Positions 27,691 through 38,780 are shown, numbered from the stretch's first letter. The stretch is DNA of 64,000 nt from Achromobacter animicus (GCF_902859585.1 NZ_CADIJM010000003.1:248001-312000); one strand, 5' to 3'. The notes: a model not told the origin generated them from the letters alone. Numbers and translations: made by a program.

Positions 27691-28764
27691 TTAGCGCCAA
27701 ATGTTCCAGGGCGTCTGCATCCAGATCGCCACCACGACCAGCCAGACGCCGGTCAGCGGGATGAAGATTTTCCAACCCAAGCGCATGATCTGGTCATAGC
27801 GGTAGCGCGGGAACGAGGCCCGGAACCACACGAACAACGAGACCACGAAGAACGTCTTGAGACCCAGCCAGATCCAACCCGGAATCCAGGTCAGCGGCGC
27901 GATATCGATCGGGGAAGCCCAGCCGCCCAGGAACATGATCGATGCCATGCACGACAGCAGGATCATGTTGGCGTATTCGCCCAGGAAGAACAGCGCGAAT
28001 GCCATGCCCGAGTATTCGACCATGTGGCCGGCCACGATTTCGGATTCGCCTTCCACGACGTCGAACGGGTGACGGTTGGTTTCGGCAACGGCCGAGATCA
28101 CGTAGATCACGAACAGCGGCAGCAGCGGCAGCCAGTTCCACGACATGAACGTCAGACCCTTTTCGGCAAACCAGCCGCGGTTCTGCACGTGCACGATCTC
28201 GGACATGTTCAGGCTGCCCGACACCAGCAGCACCGTCACCAGCACGAAGCCGATGGCCAATTCATACGACAGCATCTGGGCCGAGGCGCGCAGTGCGCCC
28301 AGGAACGCGTACTTGGAGTTGGATGCCCAGCCGGCGACGATCACGCCGTACACGCCGATGGACGTGATGGCCATGATGTACAGCAGGCCGGCGTTGACGT
28401 TGGCCAGCACGACGTCGGGACCGAAGGGCACGACAGCCCAGGCCGCCAGCGCCGGCATCAGCGTGACCACGGGGGCCACGATGAACAGCACCTTGTTGGC
28501 CTGACTGGGGACCACGACTTCCTTGGTCAGCAGCTTGAAGACGTCGGCAAACGGCTGCAGCAGCCCCTTGAAACCGACGCGGTTGGGGCCCATGCGCACG
28601 TGCATGGCGCCGATCATCTTGCGTTCCCAGTACGTCAGGTAGGCCACGCACAGGATGATGGGCACCGCAATGATGACGATCTTGACGAGGGTCCAGAGGA
28701 CCATCCAGACCGTCGGACCCAGCAACGCCTGACCGTGGCTTTCAAGAACATTGAGCCATTCCAT
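27691..28764 (-). CDS. nuoH: NADH-quinone oxidoreductase subunit H
   Basis: A membrane subunit (357 residues, about 8 helices) that forms part of the quinone-binding chamber. Family signatures are [20 protein letters not shown], where the conserved Glu and Arg sit in the first loop, and [20 protein letters not shown] in the quinone loop. The start overlaps the nuoG stop by one base (TGATG). Confidence 0.97.
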   Translation of the reverse strand: MEWLNVLESHGQALLGPTVWMVLWTLVKIVIIAVPIILCVAYLTYWERKMIGAMHVRMGPNRVGFKGLLQPFADVFKLLTKEVVVPSQANKVLFIVAPVVTLMPALAAWAVVPFGPDVVLANVNAGLLYIMAITSIGVYGVIVAGWASNSKYAFLGALRASAQMLSYELAIGFVLVTVLLVSGSLNMSEIVHVQNRGWFAEKGLTFMSWNWLPLLPLFVIYVISAVAETNRHPFDVVEGESEIVAGHMVEYSGMAFALFFLGEYANMILLSCMASIMFLGGWASPIDIAPLTWIPGWIWLGLKTFFVVSLFVWFRASFPRYRYDQIMRLGWKIFIPLTGVWLVVVAIWMQTPWNIWR

Positions 28765-31091
28765 CAGGCACGCTCCACGCTGATTTGACCAAATGCGCCA
28801 CCCAGGGCAGCGGTAGTTTCGAAGGCGGCGGAAATGCGCACGGCGCGATCGGCCACGGCATCATCCTGCACGGTTTCCAGTTCGACGGCGCCCTGCCCGG
28901 CCGACACGCGCACCTTGACCCCGGCCGTCAGGCCCAGGCTGGTGAGGGTGCGGCCGTTCATGGCGGCGGCGGGCTTCTTCGAAGCCGGCGCGGCCTGCAG
29001 CGGTTCCGAACGGCGCACCATGGCGTCCGTGCGGTAGATCGGCACATCGGCGACGCGTTCCAGGCCGGTGAGCGCCTGGCCCAGACCCAGCGGGGCCTTG
29101 ACGTCGTTGGACAGACGGCCTTCGACGCCGCTGGCCAGCACGGCGTCGCGCACGGACTCGGAGGTCTCGTCATCGAAGCCGGCCAGGTGCAGGACGTTGC
29201 CCAGCACGCGCAGAACCTTCCAGCCCGGACGGGTCTGGCCGAACGGCGTGACCGTGCCCTTGAAGCTCTGGGCCAGGCCTTGGGCGTTGACGAACGTGCC
29301 CGAGGTTTCCGTGAACGGCGACACCGGCAGCATCACGTCGGCCCATTCAGCGGCGGCCGAACGGTAAGGCGTGAGCGCGACGGCGAACTGCGCGCCGCGC
29401 AGCGCGGCGATGGCTTGCTGGCCGTTGTCGGCGTCGAGCAGCGGTTCGGCGTGCAGGACGATGTAGGCCTTGAGCGGTTCGGCGAGCATGGCCGCGGCGG
29501 TCTTGCCGCCCTTGCCCGGGATGGCGCCGGCGAGGTAACCGCCGACCGTGTTGCCGCCCGAGGTCAGGAAGCCGAACTTGCCGCCGGACAGGTCCGCCAC
29601 GGCACGGCCGTTGGCGGCCAGCGTGGTGGCCTGGGCGCTGGCGACAGCCAGGTTGCCCATCAGCACGGCGGTGTTGGCGCCGGACGCAAGGCTGGCGGCG
29701 ATGAGCTTGGCGTTTTCGCCCGGCGTGACCGAGGCGAACTCGGCCGGCACGGCCTGTTCCTTGGCCTGGGCCAGCGCGACGACCACTTCGGCCAGCGCGC
29801 GCGCCAGTTCCGACGGGGCCACGGTGATGCGCGCCGTGACGGGCATCAGAGGATCGTCGGCGGCGCTGTCGACCATCAGGATCTGCGTGCCACGCTTGGC
29901 GGCTTGACGCAGACGCTGAGCCATCAGCGGATGGTCCTTGCGCAGGAACGAGCCGACGACCAGGACGCGGTCCAGGTTGTCGAGTTCGGCGATGGGCATG
30001 CCCAGCCACGGCGCGCCGGTCAGCGCGGCGTCAAAGGCCGGGTCGGTCTGGCGCAGACGGAAGTCGATGTTCTCGGAACCCAGCGAGCGGACCAGGCGGC
30101 CCAGCAGCGCGTATTCCTCGGTGGTGGCGTATTCGGACGCCAGCGCGCCGATCTGGCCGGCGCCGAAGCTGTCACGCACGCGCGACAGGCCTTGGGCCAC
30201 GGCTTGCAGGGCGTCGGCCCACGAGGCTTCCTGCCACTTGCCATCGGTGCCCTTGATCATCGGGGCGGACAGGCGGTCGTCGCTGTTCAGGCCTTCGTAC
30301 GAGAAGCGGTCGCGGTCGCTGATCCAGCATTCGTTGACGGCTTCGTCTTCGAACGGGACCACGCGCATCACGCGGTCGCCCTTGACCTGGACGACAAGGT
30401 TGGCGCCCAGGCTGTCGTGCGGGCTGACCGAACGGCGGCGAGCCAGTTCCCAGGTGCGGGCGCTGTAGCGGAAGGGCTTGGAGGTCAGCGCGCCCACCGG
30501 ACAGATGTCGATCATGTTGCCCGACAGTTCGGACTCGATCGAACGGCCCACGAAGGTGGTGATTTCGGAGTGCTCGCCACGGCCCAGCATGCCCAGTTCC
30601 ATGACGCCGGCGATTTCCTGGCCGAAGCGCACACAGCGGGTGCAGTGGATGCAGCGCGACATTTCCTCGGCGGAAACCAGCGGGCCCAGGTCCTTGTGGA
30701 ACACGACGCGCTTTTCTTCCTGGTAACGCGAGGAAGATCCGCCGTAGCCCACGGCCAGATCCTGCAGCTGGCATTCGCCGCCCTGATCGCAGATCGGGCA
30801 GTCGAGGGGGTGATTGATGAGCAAGAATTCCATCACCGACTTCTGAGCGGCGCGAGCCTTCTCAGAGCAGGTGTGGACGACCATGCCGTTGGTCACGGGC
30901 GTGGCGCAGGCGGGCAGCGCCTTGGGCGCTTTTTCCACTTCAACCAGGCACATCCGGCAGTTGGCCGCGATGGACAGTTTCTTGTGGTAGCAGAAATGCG
31001 GCACGTAAAGCCCGACTTTCTGGGCGGCATGCATGACCATGCTGCCTTCGGGCACTTCGACCTTGTTGCCGTCGACGGTTAGTTCAACCAT
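28764..31091 (-). CDS. nuoG: NADH-quinone oxidoreductase subunit G
   Basis: The large 775-residue iron-sulfur subunit of the peripheral arm. The N-terminal ferredoxin part has the 2Fe-2S ligands in [15 protein letters not shown] with a later Cys in LPACATP. It is followed by [18 protein letters not shown] and [11 protein letters not shown] for further clusters. A long molybdopterin-oxidoreductase-like domain fills the remainder. In complex I this domain has lost its cofactor role. The C-terminal third is Ala-rich and less conserved. Confidence 0.97.
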   Translation of the reverse strand: MVELTVDGNKVEVPEGSMVMHAAQKVGLYVPHFCYHKKLSIAANCRMCLVEVEKAPKALPACATPVTNGMVVHTCSEKARAAQKSVMEFLLINHPLDCPICDQGGECQLQDLAVGYGGSSSRYQEEKRVVFHKDLGPLVSAEEMSRCIHCTRCVRFGQEIAGVMELGMLGRGEHSEITTFVGRSIESELSGNMIDICPVGALTSKPFRYSARTWELARRRSVSPHDSLGANLVVQVKGDRVMRVVPFEDEAVNECWISDRDRFSYEGLNSDDRLSAPMIKGTDGKWQEASWADALQAVAQGLSRVRDSFGAGQIGALASEYATTEEYALLGRLVRSLGSENIDFRLRQTDPAFDAALTGAPWLGMPIAELDNLDRVLVVGSFLRKDHPLMAQRLRQAAKRGTQILMVDSAADDPLMPVTARITVAPSELARALAEVVVALAQAKEQAVPAEFASVTPGENAKLIAASLASGANTAVLMGNLAVASAQATTLAANGRAVADLSGGKFGFLTSGGNTVGGYLAGAIPGKGGKTAAAMLAEPLKAYIVLHAEPLLDADNGQQAIAALRGAQFAVALTPYRSAAAEWADVMLPVSPFTETSGTFVNAQGLAQSFKGTVTPFGQTRPGWKVLRVLGNVLHLAGFDDETSESVRDAVLASGVEGRLSNDVKAPLGLGQALTGLERVADVPIYRTDAMVRRSEPLQAAPASKKPAAAMNGRTLTSLGLTAGVKVRVSAGQGAVELETVQDDAVADRAVRISAAFETTAALGGAFGQISVERA

Positions 31092-31106
31092 TGCTGTTCC
31101 TGAGAC

Positions 31107-32474
31107 CTACAGATATTGCGGGACCACACAAGACTTGTGCTCGATGTGGTGCGCGAATTCGTCGCGAAAATGCTTGAGGAAGCCACGGACGGGCATGGCG
31201 GCGGCGTCACCGAGGGCGCAGATGGTGCGGCCCATGATGTTGAGGGCCACGTTGTCCAGCAGCTCCAGATCTTCCGGACGGCCTTGACCGTTTTCGATGC
31301 GGTGCACCATGCGGTAGAGCCAGCCGGTGCCTTCGCGGCACGGCGTGCACTGGCCGCAGCTTTCCTCGAAATAGAAGTACGACAGACGCAGCAGCGACTT
31401 CACCATGCAGCGCGTCTCGTCCATGACGATCACAGCGCCAGAGCCGAGCATCGAGCCGGCCTTGGCGATGGAGTCATAGTCCATCGTGCATTCCATCATG
31501 ATGTCGGCGGGCAGGACCGGGGCGCTCGAGCCGCCGGGGATGACCGCCTTCAGCTTCTTGCCGCCGCGCATGCCGCCAGCCAGTTCCAGCAGCGTCGAGA
31601 ATGGGGTGCCCAGCGGGATCTCGTAGTTGCCGGGACGCTCGACGTCGCCGGTGATCGAGAACAGCTTGGTGCCGCCGTTGTTCGGCTTGCCGACTTCCAG
31701 GTAGGCCTGGCCGCCGTTGCGGATGATCCACGGCACCGCCGCGAACGTTTCCGTGTTGTTGATGGTGGTGGGCTTGCCGTACAGGCCGAAGCTGGCCGGG
31801 AACGGCGGCTTGAAGCGCGGTTGGCCCTTCTTGCCTTCCAGCGATTCCAGCAGCGCGGTTTCTTCGCCGCAGATGTAGGCGCCGTAACCGTGGAAAGCGT
31901 GGAGCTGGAAGCTGAAGTCGGAACCGAACAGGCGGTCACCCAGGAAGCCGGCGGCACGCGCCTCTTCCAGCGCTTCTTCGAAGCGCTCGTAGACTTCGAA
32001 GATTTCGCCGTGGATGTAGTTGTAGCCGACGCTGATGCCCATGGCGTAGGCCGCGATCGCCATGCCTTCAATCACGATGTGCGGATTGAAGCGCAGGATG
32101 TCGCGGTCCTTGAACGTGCCGGGCTCGCCTTCGTCGGAGTTGCAGACGAGGTACTTCTGGCCCGGGAAGGCGCGCGGCATGAAGCTCCACTTCAGACCGG
32201 TCGGGAAGCCCGCGCCGCCACGGCCGCGCAGACCCGACGCCTTGACTTCGGCGATCACGTCTTCCGGCTTCATGCCGGTGGTCAGGATCTTTTTCAGGGC
32301 TTCGTAGCCGCCGCGCTTGACGTAGTCGGCCAGGCGCCAGTTGGCGCCGTCGACGTCGGCCATGATCTGCGGCTGCAGGTGGCGGCCGTGCAGGGCCATC
32401 GAGTTGGACAGGTCGTTCAGGGGGTTGGGATCCAGCCCCTGCGCGAACTGCTTGTACAGGTCAGGCGCGTTCAT
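31107..32474 (-). CDS. nuoF: NADH-quinone oxidoreductase subunit F (NADH and FMN site)
   Basis: The 455-residue subunit that binds NADH and FMN and starts electron transfer. It has the Gly-rich segment [17 protein letters not shown], the FMN-binding [30 protein letters not shown], and the cluster N3 motif [15 protein letters not shown]. The frame is open 41 codons upstream inside nuoE, but homology starts at [10 protein letters not shown] (32474), where ATG overlaps the nuoE stop (ATGA). Confidence 0.97.
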   Translation of the reverse strand: MNAPDLYKQFAQGLDPNPLNDLSNSMALHGRHLQPQIMADVDGANWRLADYVKRGGYEALKKILTTGMKPEDVIAEVKASGLRGRGGAGFPTGLKWSFMPRAFPGQKYLVCNSDEGEPGTFKDRDILRFNPHIVIEGMAIAAYAMGISVGYNYIHGEIFEVYERFEEALEEARAAGFLGDRLFGSDFSFQLHAFHGYGAYICGEETALLESLEGKKGQPRFKPPFPASFGLYGKPTTINNTETFAAVPWIIRNGGQAYLEVGKPNNGGTKLFSITGDVERPGNYEIPLGTPFSTLLELAGGMRGGKKLKAVIPGGSSAPVLPADIMMECTMDYDSIAKAGSMLGSGAVIVMDETRCMVKSLLRLSYFYFEESCGQCTPCREGTGWLYRMVHRIENGQGRPEDLELLDNVALNIMGRTICALGDAAAMPVRGFLKHFRDEFAHHIEHKSCVVPQYL

Positions 32475-32965
32475 GCCGACTCTCCTTGCTGCTTGAGGGC
32501 CGCGACCAGCGCGTCCAGCTTCTCGTCGGTCATGCGCACGCACATATGCTTGTTGTTCACGATCAGCACGGGGGAGTCGCCGCAGGCGCCCATGCACTCG
32601 CCTTCGACCAGCGTGAACTGGCCGTCTTCGGTGGTCTGGCGATAGTCGACGCCCAGCTTGCGCTTGAGGTATTCGCCGGCGCGGTCGCCGTCGCGCAAGG
32701 CACAGGGCAGGTTCGTGCAGACGGCGATCTTGTTCTTGCCGACGGGCTTGACGTCGAACATGTTGTAGAACGTGGCGACTTCCTGGACCGCGATGGGCGG
32801 AACGCCAATGTAGTTGGCCACGTCTTCGATGACTTCGGTAGCCAACCAGCCCTTCTCTTCTTGCGCGATGGCAAGCGAGGCCATGATGGCGGACTGCCGC
32901 TGGTCGGCCGGGAACTTGGCCAGTTCACGGTCGATTTTCTGGTAGGCCTGTTCGGAAAGCAGCAT
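32471..32965 (-). CDS. nuoE: NADH-quinone oxidoreductase subunit E
   Basis: A 164-residue thioredoxin-like subunit carrying the 2Fe-2S cluster N1a. The ligands are in CTNLPC and in [13 protein letters not shown]. It pairs with NuoF, and its stop overlaps the nuoF start by 4 bp. A 47-bp gap separates it from nuoD. Confidence 0.97.
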   Translation of the reverse strand: MLLSEQAYQKIDRELAKFPADQRQSAIMASLAIAQEEKGWLATEVIEDVANYIGVPPIAVQEVATFYNMFDVKPVGKNKIAVCTNLPCALRDGDRAGEYLKRKLGVDYRQTTEDGQFTLVEGECMGACGDSPVLIVNNKHMCVRMTDEKLDALVAALKQQGESA

Positions 32966-33012
32966 AGTTTGAATCCGGGTTATGCGGGCGTGCTCGTGAC
33001 TGTCTGGGCGGA

Positions 33013-34269
33013 TCAGCGATCGATCTCGCCGAAAACGATGTCCTGCGTGCCAATGATGGTGACGGCGTCGGCGATCATGTGGCCACGCGACATTTCATCC
33101 AGCGCTTGCAGGTGGACAAAGCCAGGCGCCCGAATCTTCAGGCGGTAAGGCTTGTTGGCGCCGTCGGACACCAGATAGATGCCGAATTCGCCCTTCGGGT
33201 GCTCCACCGAGGCGAACGCCTCGCCCGGGGGCACGTGGAAACCTTCAGTGAAGAGCTTGAAGTGATGGATCAGCTCTTCCATGTTGGTCTTCATGGCGGT
33301 ACGCGACGGCGGGGCGATCTTGTGGTTCTCGATCATGACCGGGCCGGGATTGTTGCGCAGCCATTCCACGCACTGGCGGATGATGCGATTGCTTTGGCGC
33401 ATCTCGGCGATGCGGACCAGGTAGCGGTCGTAGCAGTCGCCGTTGACACCCACGGGGATGTCGAAATCAAGCAGATCGTAGACTTCGTAGGGCTGCGTCT
33501 TGCGCAGGTCCCAGGCGACGCCCGAACCGCGCAGCATCGGGCCGGTAAAGCCCAGCGCCTTGGCGCGCTCGGGATCGACCACGCCGATGCCGACCAGACG
33601 CTGCTTCCAGATGCGGTTGTCGGTGAGCAGGGTTTCGTACTCGTCGACGCAGCCGGGGAAGCGGTTGGTGAAGTCTTCGATGAAGTCCAGCAGCGAACCC
33701 GAACGCGCTTCGTTCATGACGCGCATTTCCTTGTCGCCACGGAACTTGCTGGAGTCGCCGTACTGCGGCATGGAATCCGGCAGGTCGCGATAGACGCCAC
33801 CCGGCCGGTAGTAGGCCGCGTGCATGCGCGCGCCCGAGACCGCTTCGTAGCAGTCCATCAGGTCTTCGCGTTCACGGAAGGCGTACAGGAACACCGCCAT
33901 CGCGCCCACGTCCAGGGCGTGCGAGCCCAGCGACATCAGGTGGTTCAGCAGACGCGTGATTTCATCGAACATCACGCGGATGTACTGCGCGCGCAGCGGG
34001 GCTTCGACGCCCAGCAGCTTTTCGATGGCCATGACGTAGGCGTGCTCATTGCACATCATGGACACGTAGTCCAGGCGGTCCATGTAGGGCAGCGCCTGGA
34101 TGTAGGTCTTGTGCTCGGCCAGTTTTTCAGTGGCGCGGTGCAGCAGGCCGATGTGCGGATCGGCGCGCTGGATGACTTCGCCGTCAAGCTCGAGCACCAG
34201 GCGCAGCACGCCGTGCGCGGCCGGGTGTTGAGGACCGAAGTTCAGGGTGTAGTTCTTGATGTCTGCCAT
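33013..34269 (-). CDS. nuoD: NADH-quinone oxidoreductase subunit D
   Basis: A 418-residue subunit of the peripheral arm, homologous to the large subunit of NiFe hydrogenases. It lines the quinone site. Conserved parts are [20 protein letters not shown], with the His that faces quinone, [12 protein letters not shown], and [17 protein letters not shown]. NuoC and NuoD are separate here, unlike the fused E. coli protein. nuoC ends 3 bp upstream. Confidence 0.97.
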   Translation of the reverse strand: MADIKNYTLNFGPQHPAAHGVLRLVLELDGEVIQRADPHIGLLHRATEKLAEHKTYIQALPYMDRLDYVSMMCNEHAYVMAIEKLLGVEAPLRAQYIRVMFDEITRLLNHLMSLGSHALDVGAMAVFLYAFREREDLMDCYEAVSGARMHAAYYRPGGVYRDLPDSMPQYGDSSKFRGDKEMRVMNEARSGSLLDFIEDFTNRFPGCVDEYETLLTDNRIWKQRLVGIGVVDPERAKALGFTGPMLRGSGVAWDLRKTQPYEVYDLLDFDIPVGVNGDCYDRYLVRIAEMRQSNRIIRQCVEWLRNNPGPVMIENHKIAPPSRTAMKTNMEELIHHFKLFTEGFHVPPGEAFASVEHPKGEFGIYLVSDGANKPYRLKIRAPGFVHLQALDEMSRGHMIADAVTIIGTQDIVFGEIDR

Positions 34270-34272
34270 GAT

Positions 34273-34899
34273 TCAACGCCCCATGCCGTAGGTGTCTTCG
34301 CGGACCACGCGCGGGGTGATCTCGCGCGGATCGATCGTGACCGGCTGGTAAATGACGCGCCGCTGCTCGGGGTCGTAGCGCATTTCGACGGTGCCCGACA
34401 GCGGGAAGTCCTTGCGGAACGGATGGCCGATGAAGCCGTAGTCGGTGAGGATGCGGCGCAGGTCCGGATGGCCTTCAAAGACGATGCCGTACAGATCGAA
34501 GGCTTCGCGCTCGAACCAGCCGACCGTGGGCCAGCATTCCATCAGCGAGGCGACCATCGGGAACTCGTCGTCAGGCGCCCACGTGCGCACGCGCAGCCGC
34601 CAGTTGTTCTCGAGGGAGAGCAGGTGCGCCACCACGGCATAACGCGAGCGGTGGATGCGGACGTTGGTTTCCTCGGGCATCTGGCGCGTGCCGTTGCCCC
34701 AGGTCAGGTAGTCGACGCCGCAGAGGTCGATACAGGTTTCAAAGCGCAGGCCGGCTTCGGTGCGCAGCTTGTTGCAGACGGAGAACCACTGCTCCGCGGG
34801 CACTTCGAGCGTCAGCTCGCCCAGCGCCTCGGTCAGCGCAATGTCCGCGCCGAGGGTGGTCTGCAAATTGTTTTTCAGGGATTCGAGCCTGGTCATCAT
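34273..34899 (-). CDS. nuoC: NADH-quinone oxidoreductase subunit C
   Basis: A 208-residue peripheral arm subunit. The family pattern appears in the Asp/Arg-rich middle: [20 protein letters not shown] followed by [19 protein letters not shown] and [12 protein letters not shown]. It stays separate from nuoD. A 79-bp gap lies between nuoB and nuoC. Confidence 0.97.
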   Translation of the reverse strand: MMTRLESLKNNLQTTLGADIALTEALGELTLEVPAEQWFSVCNKLRTEAGLRFETCIDLCGVDYLTWGNGTRQMPEETNVRIHRSRYAVVAHLLSLENNWRLRVRTWAPDDEFPMVASLMECWPTVGWFEREAFDLYGIVFEGHPDLRRILTDYGFIGHPFRKDFPLSGTVEMRYDPEQRRVIYQPVTIDPREITPRVVREDTYGMGR

Positions 34900-34978
34900 C
34901 TTGTACGCTTAGGTGAACCGATACGCTGGTTTCGCAGGTTCGAGGCGGCTGAGGCCTGCCATCGGACCTGACGAAGCA

Positions 34979-35455
34979 TCAGCGCGCAATCGTGTTGGTC
35001 AGACGGATCTTGTTCTGCATTTGCAGCAAGCCGTAGACCAGCGCCTCGGCCGTGGGCGGGCAGCCCGGCACGTAGACGTCTACCGGTACGATGCGATCAC
35101 AGCCACGCACCACCGAATACGAGTAGTGGTAGTAGCCGCCGCCATTGGCACAGGAGCCCATGGAAACCACCCAGCGCGGCTCGGGCATCTGGTCGTAGAC
35201 CTTGCGCAGCGCGGGCGCCATCTTGTTGCACAGCGTGCCGGCAACGATCATAAGATCGGACTGGCGCGGGCTGGGCCGGAAGATGATGCCGAATTGGTCC
35301 AGGTCATAGCGGGCTGCGCCCGCGTGCATCATCTCAACCGCGCAACAGGCCAGACCGAAGGTCATGGGCCACATCGAACCGGTCTTCGCCCAGTTCAGGA
35401 ACTTGTCGGCGCTGGTGGTGATGAACCCTTGCTTGAGAATGCCGTCTATAGCCAT
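34979..35455 (-). CDS. nuoB: NADH-quinone oxidoreductase subunit B (cluster N2)
   Basis: A 158-residue subunit that holds the terminal 4Fe-4S cluster N2, the direct donor to quinone. Ligands are the tandem cysteines in [13 protein letters not shown], Cys in [16 protein letters not shown] and Cys in [10 protein letters not shown]. The N-terminus [20 protein letters not shown] is family-typical. Confidence 0.97.
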   Translation of the reverse strand: MAIDGILKQGFITTSADKFLNWAKTGSMWPMTFGLACCAVEMMHAGAARYDLDQFGIIFRPSPRQSDLMIVAGTLCNKMAPALRKVYDQMPEPRWVVSMGSCANGGGYYHYSYSVVRGCDRIVPVDVYVPGCPPTAEALVYGLLQMQNKIRLTNTIAR

Positions 35456-35494
35456 ATTCGTCTCTGATAACGTGCTGTGAAATGAACCCGAAGG

Positions 35495-35854
35495 TCACTC
35501 CCAATCCAGCGCGCCCTTTTTCCATTCGTAGATGAAGCCGACGGTCAACACGGCGAGGAAAACCATGACCGTCCAGAAACCGACGAGTCCGACGGTGCCC
35601 TGGGCAATGGCCCACGGGAACAGGAACGCGATTTCCAGGTCGAAAAGAATGAACAGAATCGCCACGAGGTAGTAGCGCACGTCAAACTTCATGCGTGCAT
35701 CTTCAAACGCTTCGAAGCCGCACTCGTAAGGCGAGAGCTTCTCAGCGTAAGGACGCCGCGGGCCAAGGAGGGAGCCGGCCGTTAGAAGCGCGAACCCGAT
35801 AAGGGTGGCCACTACGATAAACAGCAGGACGGGAAAATACTGTTGCAGGTTCAT
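35495..35854 (-). CDS. nuoA: NADH-quinone oxidoreductase subunit A
   Basis: The first gene of the 14-gene nuo operon. The protein is a small 119-residue membrane subunit with three helices. The loop between helices one and two carries the conserved [20 protein letters not shown], including the Cys that is exposed in the deactive form of the enzyme, and FLFPWAI lies in the second half. The usual betaproteobacterial neighbours secG and tRNA-Leu are not upstream in this window; a porin gene is there instead. Confidence 0.97.
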   Translation of the reverse strand: MNLQQYFPVLLFIVVATLIGFALLTAGSLLGPRRPYAEKLSPYECGFEAFEDARMKFDVRYYLVAILFILFDLEIAFLFPWAIAQGTVGLVGFWTVMVFLAVLTVGFIYEWKKGALDWE

Positions 35855-36050
35855 TCAGGCGTCCGTCAAATGCGCAAACCTTAGGATTGTAGCATTCGCG
35901 CGGTTACTTCCGGCTGAACTCTGTAGCTTGAATAGCAGGCGAAAGACTGCATTCCTCAAATGGAACAATTGCAGCTTTCGTCGGTGCATGTCGAGCATGT
36001 GCGGCTCGAACGACACGAAGCCGTAGTATGCCTGAATTCAGTGCGCAGAC
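35855..36050 (-). promoter_or_regulatory. Upstream region of the nuo operon
   Basis: This stretch lies between nuoA and the hairpins that follow the porin gene. A TACAAT box (complement of 35886-35891) about 32 bp upstream of the nuoA ATG is the best -10 candidate. I found no convincing -35 partner. No tRNA or small gene could be recognised here on either strand. Confidence 0.4.
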
Positions 36051-36140
36051 GAAAAAAAACCACCCCCAAAAGGGTGGTTCATGCGAACGGGCCGAGGCCC
36101 GTTCGCTTTTGCTTTAAATCCACACAGGGCTTGCGCCCTG
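36051..36140 (-). terminator. Series of three hairpins after the porin gene
   Basis: Reading on the minus strand, the transcript meets CAGGGC/GCCCTG (36125-36140 area), then GCGAACGGGC/GCCCGTTCGC (36083-36106), then AACCACCC/GGGTGGTT (36058-36079) with a run of eight T. The last one is a classical terminator. The middle one has a T-run on the plus-strand side. Confidence 0.8.
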
Positions 36141-36147
36141 CATTGGA

Positions 36148-37269
36148 TTAGAAGCGGTGACGCACACCGATGCCGACGGCGGTCGACTTGACGTCGTCCA
36201 GGAAGGCGTAGTTGGTGGCGTACGAACCGTAGGCGTACAGGTTGGTACGCTTGGACAGGTCGTAGGTGTAGCCCAGCGAGTAGATGTTCATGTTGGCATC
36301 GTCGCCCGTCAGCTTGTCGTTCGACGGGTCAACACGCTGCCACGAACCGAAGACGTTCGAAGCGCCACCGATGGGGGCCGACAGGCCGACCAGGTAGGAG
36401 TTGGCCTTGAAGCCGTCAGCGAACACGTTGCTGATGCCGCTGGCGGTTGCCGACAGGATCGAGTTGCCGTTCACGCCGGGGCCAGCGAACCAGCCATCGG
36501 TGGTGCGGCCGTAGACCAGGGCCAGCTTGACCACTTCGAAGTCATACGAACCACCGATCATGTACGAACGCGGGGTAGCGTCGGTAGCTTCGGTCGTCAG
36601 ACGGTTCGAGGCGTTCAGTTGGTCGTACGACAGAGCGACGTTCAACGGGCCGTTGACGTAGCGCAGACCAGCGGTGATGGCGCGGGTGTTGTCGGCGGTC
36701 TTGAAGCCGGTTTCGGTCGTCTTCGTGTCGTCGGCGCTGAACGAGTAGCCGGCGCCGAATTGGAAGCCGCTGAACGACGGGGTTTGGTACATGACCATGT
36801 TGTCGTAGCGCTGCGTGTTGGCGGCGCTCAGACCGGTACCGATGTTAGCTTGACCGAAGCCAGCGCCGAACGGATCGATCGAACCGAAGTACTTCGAAGC
36901 GATGTTGGTTTGACGACCGAAGTCCAGTTGGCCCCAGCTGTCGCTGGCCAGACCGACGGTGGCTTGACGACCGAACAGACGGCCACCTTGAGCCGAACGG
37001 CCGTTACCCGAGTCAAAGCCCGATTCCAGTTGGAAAACAGCGCGCAGGCCGTCACCCAGATCTTCCGAACCACGCAGACCCCAGCGCGAACCGTTTTGGA
37101 CGCCGTTGATCATGCCGAAGCGGCTGCCGTTAACAGCATCGCCAGCACCGCTGATACGGTTGTAGCCGAGGCCCGTGTCGATGATACCGTACAGGGTGAC
37201 AGACGTTTCTGCCTGGGCGACACCGGCGAAACCGGCGAGCAGGGCGGCAGCGAGCAGAGTCTTTTTCAT
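36148..37269 (-). CDS. Gram-negative general porin (Bordetella/Achromobacter major porin type)
   Basis: A trimeric outer-membrane diffusion channel of 373 residues. The signal peptide is cut after AGVAQA (residue 20). Mature sequence opens with ETSVTLYGIIDTGLGYN and continues with NGSRWGLRGSEDLGDGL, GRLFGRQATVGL and LDFGRQTN, typical of porin family 4 in Burkholderiales. It ends in GVRHRF with the C-terminal Phe needed for barrel insertion. Codon use is notably more biased than in its neighbours (almost only GTC/ACC-type preferred codons), as expected for an abundant protein. The ribosome binding site GGAGAT precedes the ATG. It resembles the major porin of B. pertussis. OmpR-type control is plausible but unproven. 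Confidence 0.93.
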   Translation of the reverse strand: MKKTLLAAALLAGFAGVAQAETSVTLYGIIDTGLGYNRISGAGDAVNGSRFGMINGVQNGSRWGLRGSEDLGDGLRAVFQLESGFDSGNGRSAQGGRLFGRQATVGLASDSWGQLDFGRQTNIASKYFGSIDPFGAGFGQANIGTGLSAANTQRYDNMVMYQTPSFSGFQFGAGYSFSADDTKTTETGFKTADNTRAITAGLRYVNGPLNVALSYDQLNASNRLTTEATDATPRSYMIGGSYDFEVVKLALVYGRTTDGWFAGPGVNGNSILSATASGISNVFADGFKANSYLVGLSAPIGGASNVFGSWQRVDPSNDKLTGDDANMNIYSLGYTYDLSKRTNLYAYGSYATNYAFLDDVKSTAVGIGVRHRF

Positions 37270-37725
37270 TTAAGAAATCTCCGTTGATTTGAGTGACAAG
37301 AGCAGCAATCCAGCAAACCAGCCTGCCGCCCCCCTAACTCCGCGAAGGGAAGTTGACGCTATTGCATCAAAAATCGGGGGGACTGGCTATGGTCGGCATC
37401 AGAAAAGTGCAGGTTTGCGACAGGCTTGTTGGGAAGTTGCAACATCCCGCTGATGCTTGCCGCGCAACGCTAGGGCTTTCCCTTACCGAACTGCCCGAGC
37501 GCGCAACCATGCGACTTTCGGCCCTGCCCCCAATTTTCCGGGCAATTCCAAAACCCATTTATCACGCTACTTTCTTCGCGGCTCCGGCTGCCATGCAGCG
37601 CTAAACCGGAGCGGCCGGGATGATGCCGGCACTGAAGATCATCGTAATCACGTGCGGCGCTAATAACGTTGTTATTAATAAAAATCGTCGATATGATCGT
37701 TGGCACCGTATAGCCGCTGAGCGCC
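37270..37725. other. 456-bp gene-free region between the porin and a TetR gene
   Basis: This is the longest stretch without a recognised gene. It must hold the porin promoter (minus) and the promoter of the TetR operon (plus). It contains GTTGCAAC (37435-37442), a hairpin GCTCCGG/CCGGAGC (37581-37612) enclosing a smaller GCTGC-CAT-GCAGC stem, and the TAATAAC palindrome at 37661. Short open frames are present but show no family resemblance. A small RNA is possible but not supported. Confidence 0.5.
37661..37677. promoter_or_regulatory. Palindromic operator candidate for the TetR regulator
   Basis: TAATAAC-GTT-GTTATTA is a perfect 7-bp inverted repeat with a 3-bp centre. It lies 49 bp upstream of the TetR-family gene, in the AT-rich promoter region. 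TetR proteins usually bind such palindromes next to their own gene, so autoregulation is likely. Confidence 0.6.
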
Positions 37726-38340
37726 ATGTCCACCCCTTCCCCTCGTGCCGACCGCAACGAACGCCTGAGCGCCCTGCGCAGGCAGATCATCCTGGACGCC
37801 GCGCAGCGCGTGTTTGAACGGGATGGTCTGGAAAAGACGACGATCCGGGCCATCGCCAAAGAGGCAGGTTGCACGACGGGCGCCATTTATCCCTGGTTCT
37901 CCGGCAAGGAGGCGCTTTACGGGGAACTGCTGGACGGATCGCTGCAACGGCTGCACGCGCATCTGGCGCAGGCGGGCAATGCCGAGACGCCGCAGTCGGC
38001 CGCGCGCGGCGTGATCGGGGCGTTTTTTGCGTACTACGCGCAGCGGCGCACGGATTTTTCGCTGGGGATGTATCTGTTCCAGGGACTGGGTCCGCGGGGG
38101 CTGGGCCGGGATATGGACGAAAAGCTCAATGGCCGGTTGCGGCAATGTATCGATCTGATCGGCCAGGCGCTGTCGCGCACAAAAGGCTGGCGGGACGAGA
38201 CCGTTCAGGCCGAGCAGATGAACGTGTTCACCTATTTGATGGGACTGTTGCTGCTGGTGCACACCCGCCGCCTCAAGTCGCTGGGCCAGCAGGCCGATGC
38301 GCTGCTGGACAACTATTGCCACGCCCTGGAACAACGATGA
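37726..38340 (+). CDS. TetR-family transcriptional regulator
   Basis: A 204-residue regulator. The N-terminal helix-turn-helix lies at about residues 20-65, with ILDAAQRVFERDGLEKTTIR, IAKEAGCTTGAIYPWFSGKE and the following helix. The C-terminal ligand-binding part is helical and cannot be assigned to a ligand. It overlaps the next gene by 4 bp (ATGA) and heads a three-gene operon with a hotdog-fold protein and an NAD-binding protein. This suggests it controls a small metabolic unit, perhaps acting on acyl-CoA-like compounds. A palindrome at 37661 is its probable operator. Confidence 0.88.
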   Translation: MSTPSPRADRNERLSALRRQIILDAAQRVFERDGLEKTTIRAIAKEAGCTTGAIYPWFSGKEALYGELLDGSLQRLHAHLAQAGNAETPQSAARGVIGAFFAYYAQRRTDFSLGMYLFQGLGPRGLGRDMDEKLNGRLRQCIDLIGQALSRTKGWRDETVQAEQMNVFTYLMGLLLLVHTRRLKSLGQQADALLDNYCHALEQR

Positions 38341-38780
38341 CCGCAACCGCCCTCGCCGCCGATGCGCGCGCGCCGCAGATCAGCCTTGCCGACTTTCACG
38401 TGCTGCTTGCCGACCAGCATCCGTTCTCGATGCTGCTGGGGATCGATGTGCTGCACATCGGCCACGGCACGGCGCACGCCGTGCTGCCCGCCCGGGACAC
38501 GCACCAGCGGCTGGGCGGCATTGTTGCCGGACCGATGCTGATGGGACTGGCCGACCTGGCCATGTATGCGGCAGTCGTGGGCGCCACCGGGCAGGCCCAC
38601 GCGGTCACGGCCAGCCTGACCATCAATTTCCTGCGCAAAAGTCCGGCAGGCGCCATCCATGCGCATGCCCGGCTGCTCAAGGTAGGCCGGCTTTCCGCGG
38701 GCGAAGTCGTGCTGACCGGCGAAGGCTCGGACGAGCCGGTCGCGCATATCGTGAGCACGTGGTCGGTGCCCAAGCCATGA
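38337..38780 (+). CDS. Hotdog-fold protein, PaaI-like thioesterase family
   Basis: A 147-residue hotdog protein, probably an acyl-CoA thioesterase. The fold signature is visible in MLLGIDVLHIGHGTAHAVLP, the central helix GPMLMGLADLAMYAAV and TASLTINFLRKSPAGA. In active PaaI-type enzymes the helix is preceded by HGG; here the sequence is QRLGG, so the usual His is Leu. The Asp of the helix (GLAD) is kept. Activity is therefore uncertain. The ATG overlaps the TetR stop, and the stop overlaps the next start, both by 4 bp. Confidence 0.8.
   Translation: MTATALAADARAPQISLADFHVLLADQHPFSMLLGIDVLHIGHGTAHAVLPARDTHQRLGGIVAGPMLMGLADLAMYAAVVGATGQAHAVTASLTINFLRKSPAGAIHAHARLLKVGRLSAGEVVLTGEGSDEPVAHIVSTWSVPKP

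Noticed and set aside
28785-34971. Plus-strand open frames opposite nuoG, nuoF and nuoD-nuoC
   Set aside because: They are shadows of clearly recognised complex I genes and have no start signals or homology.
35855-36050. Expected tRNA-Leu and secG upstream of nuoA
   Set aside because: These often precede nuoA in betaproteobacteria, but no tRNA cloverleaf or secG frame can be found here.
37353-37604. Possible 83-residue protein upstream of the TetR gene
   Set aside because: No ribosome binding site, no recognisable family and no codon bias like its neighbours.
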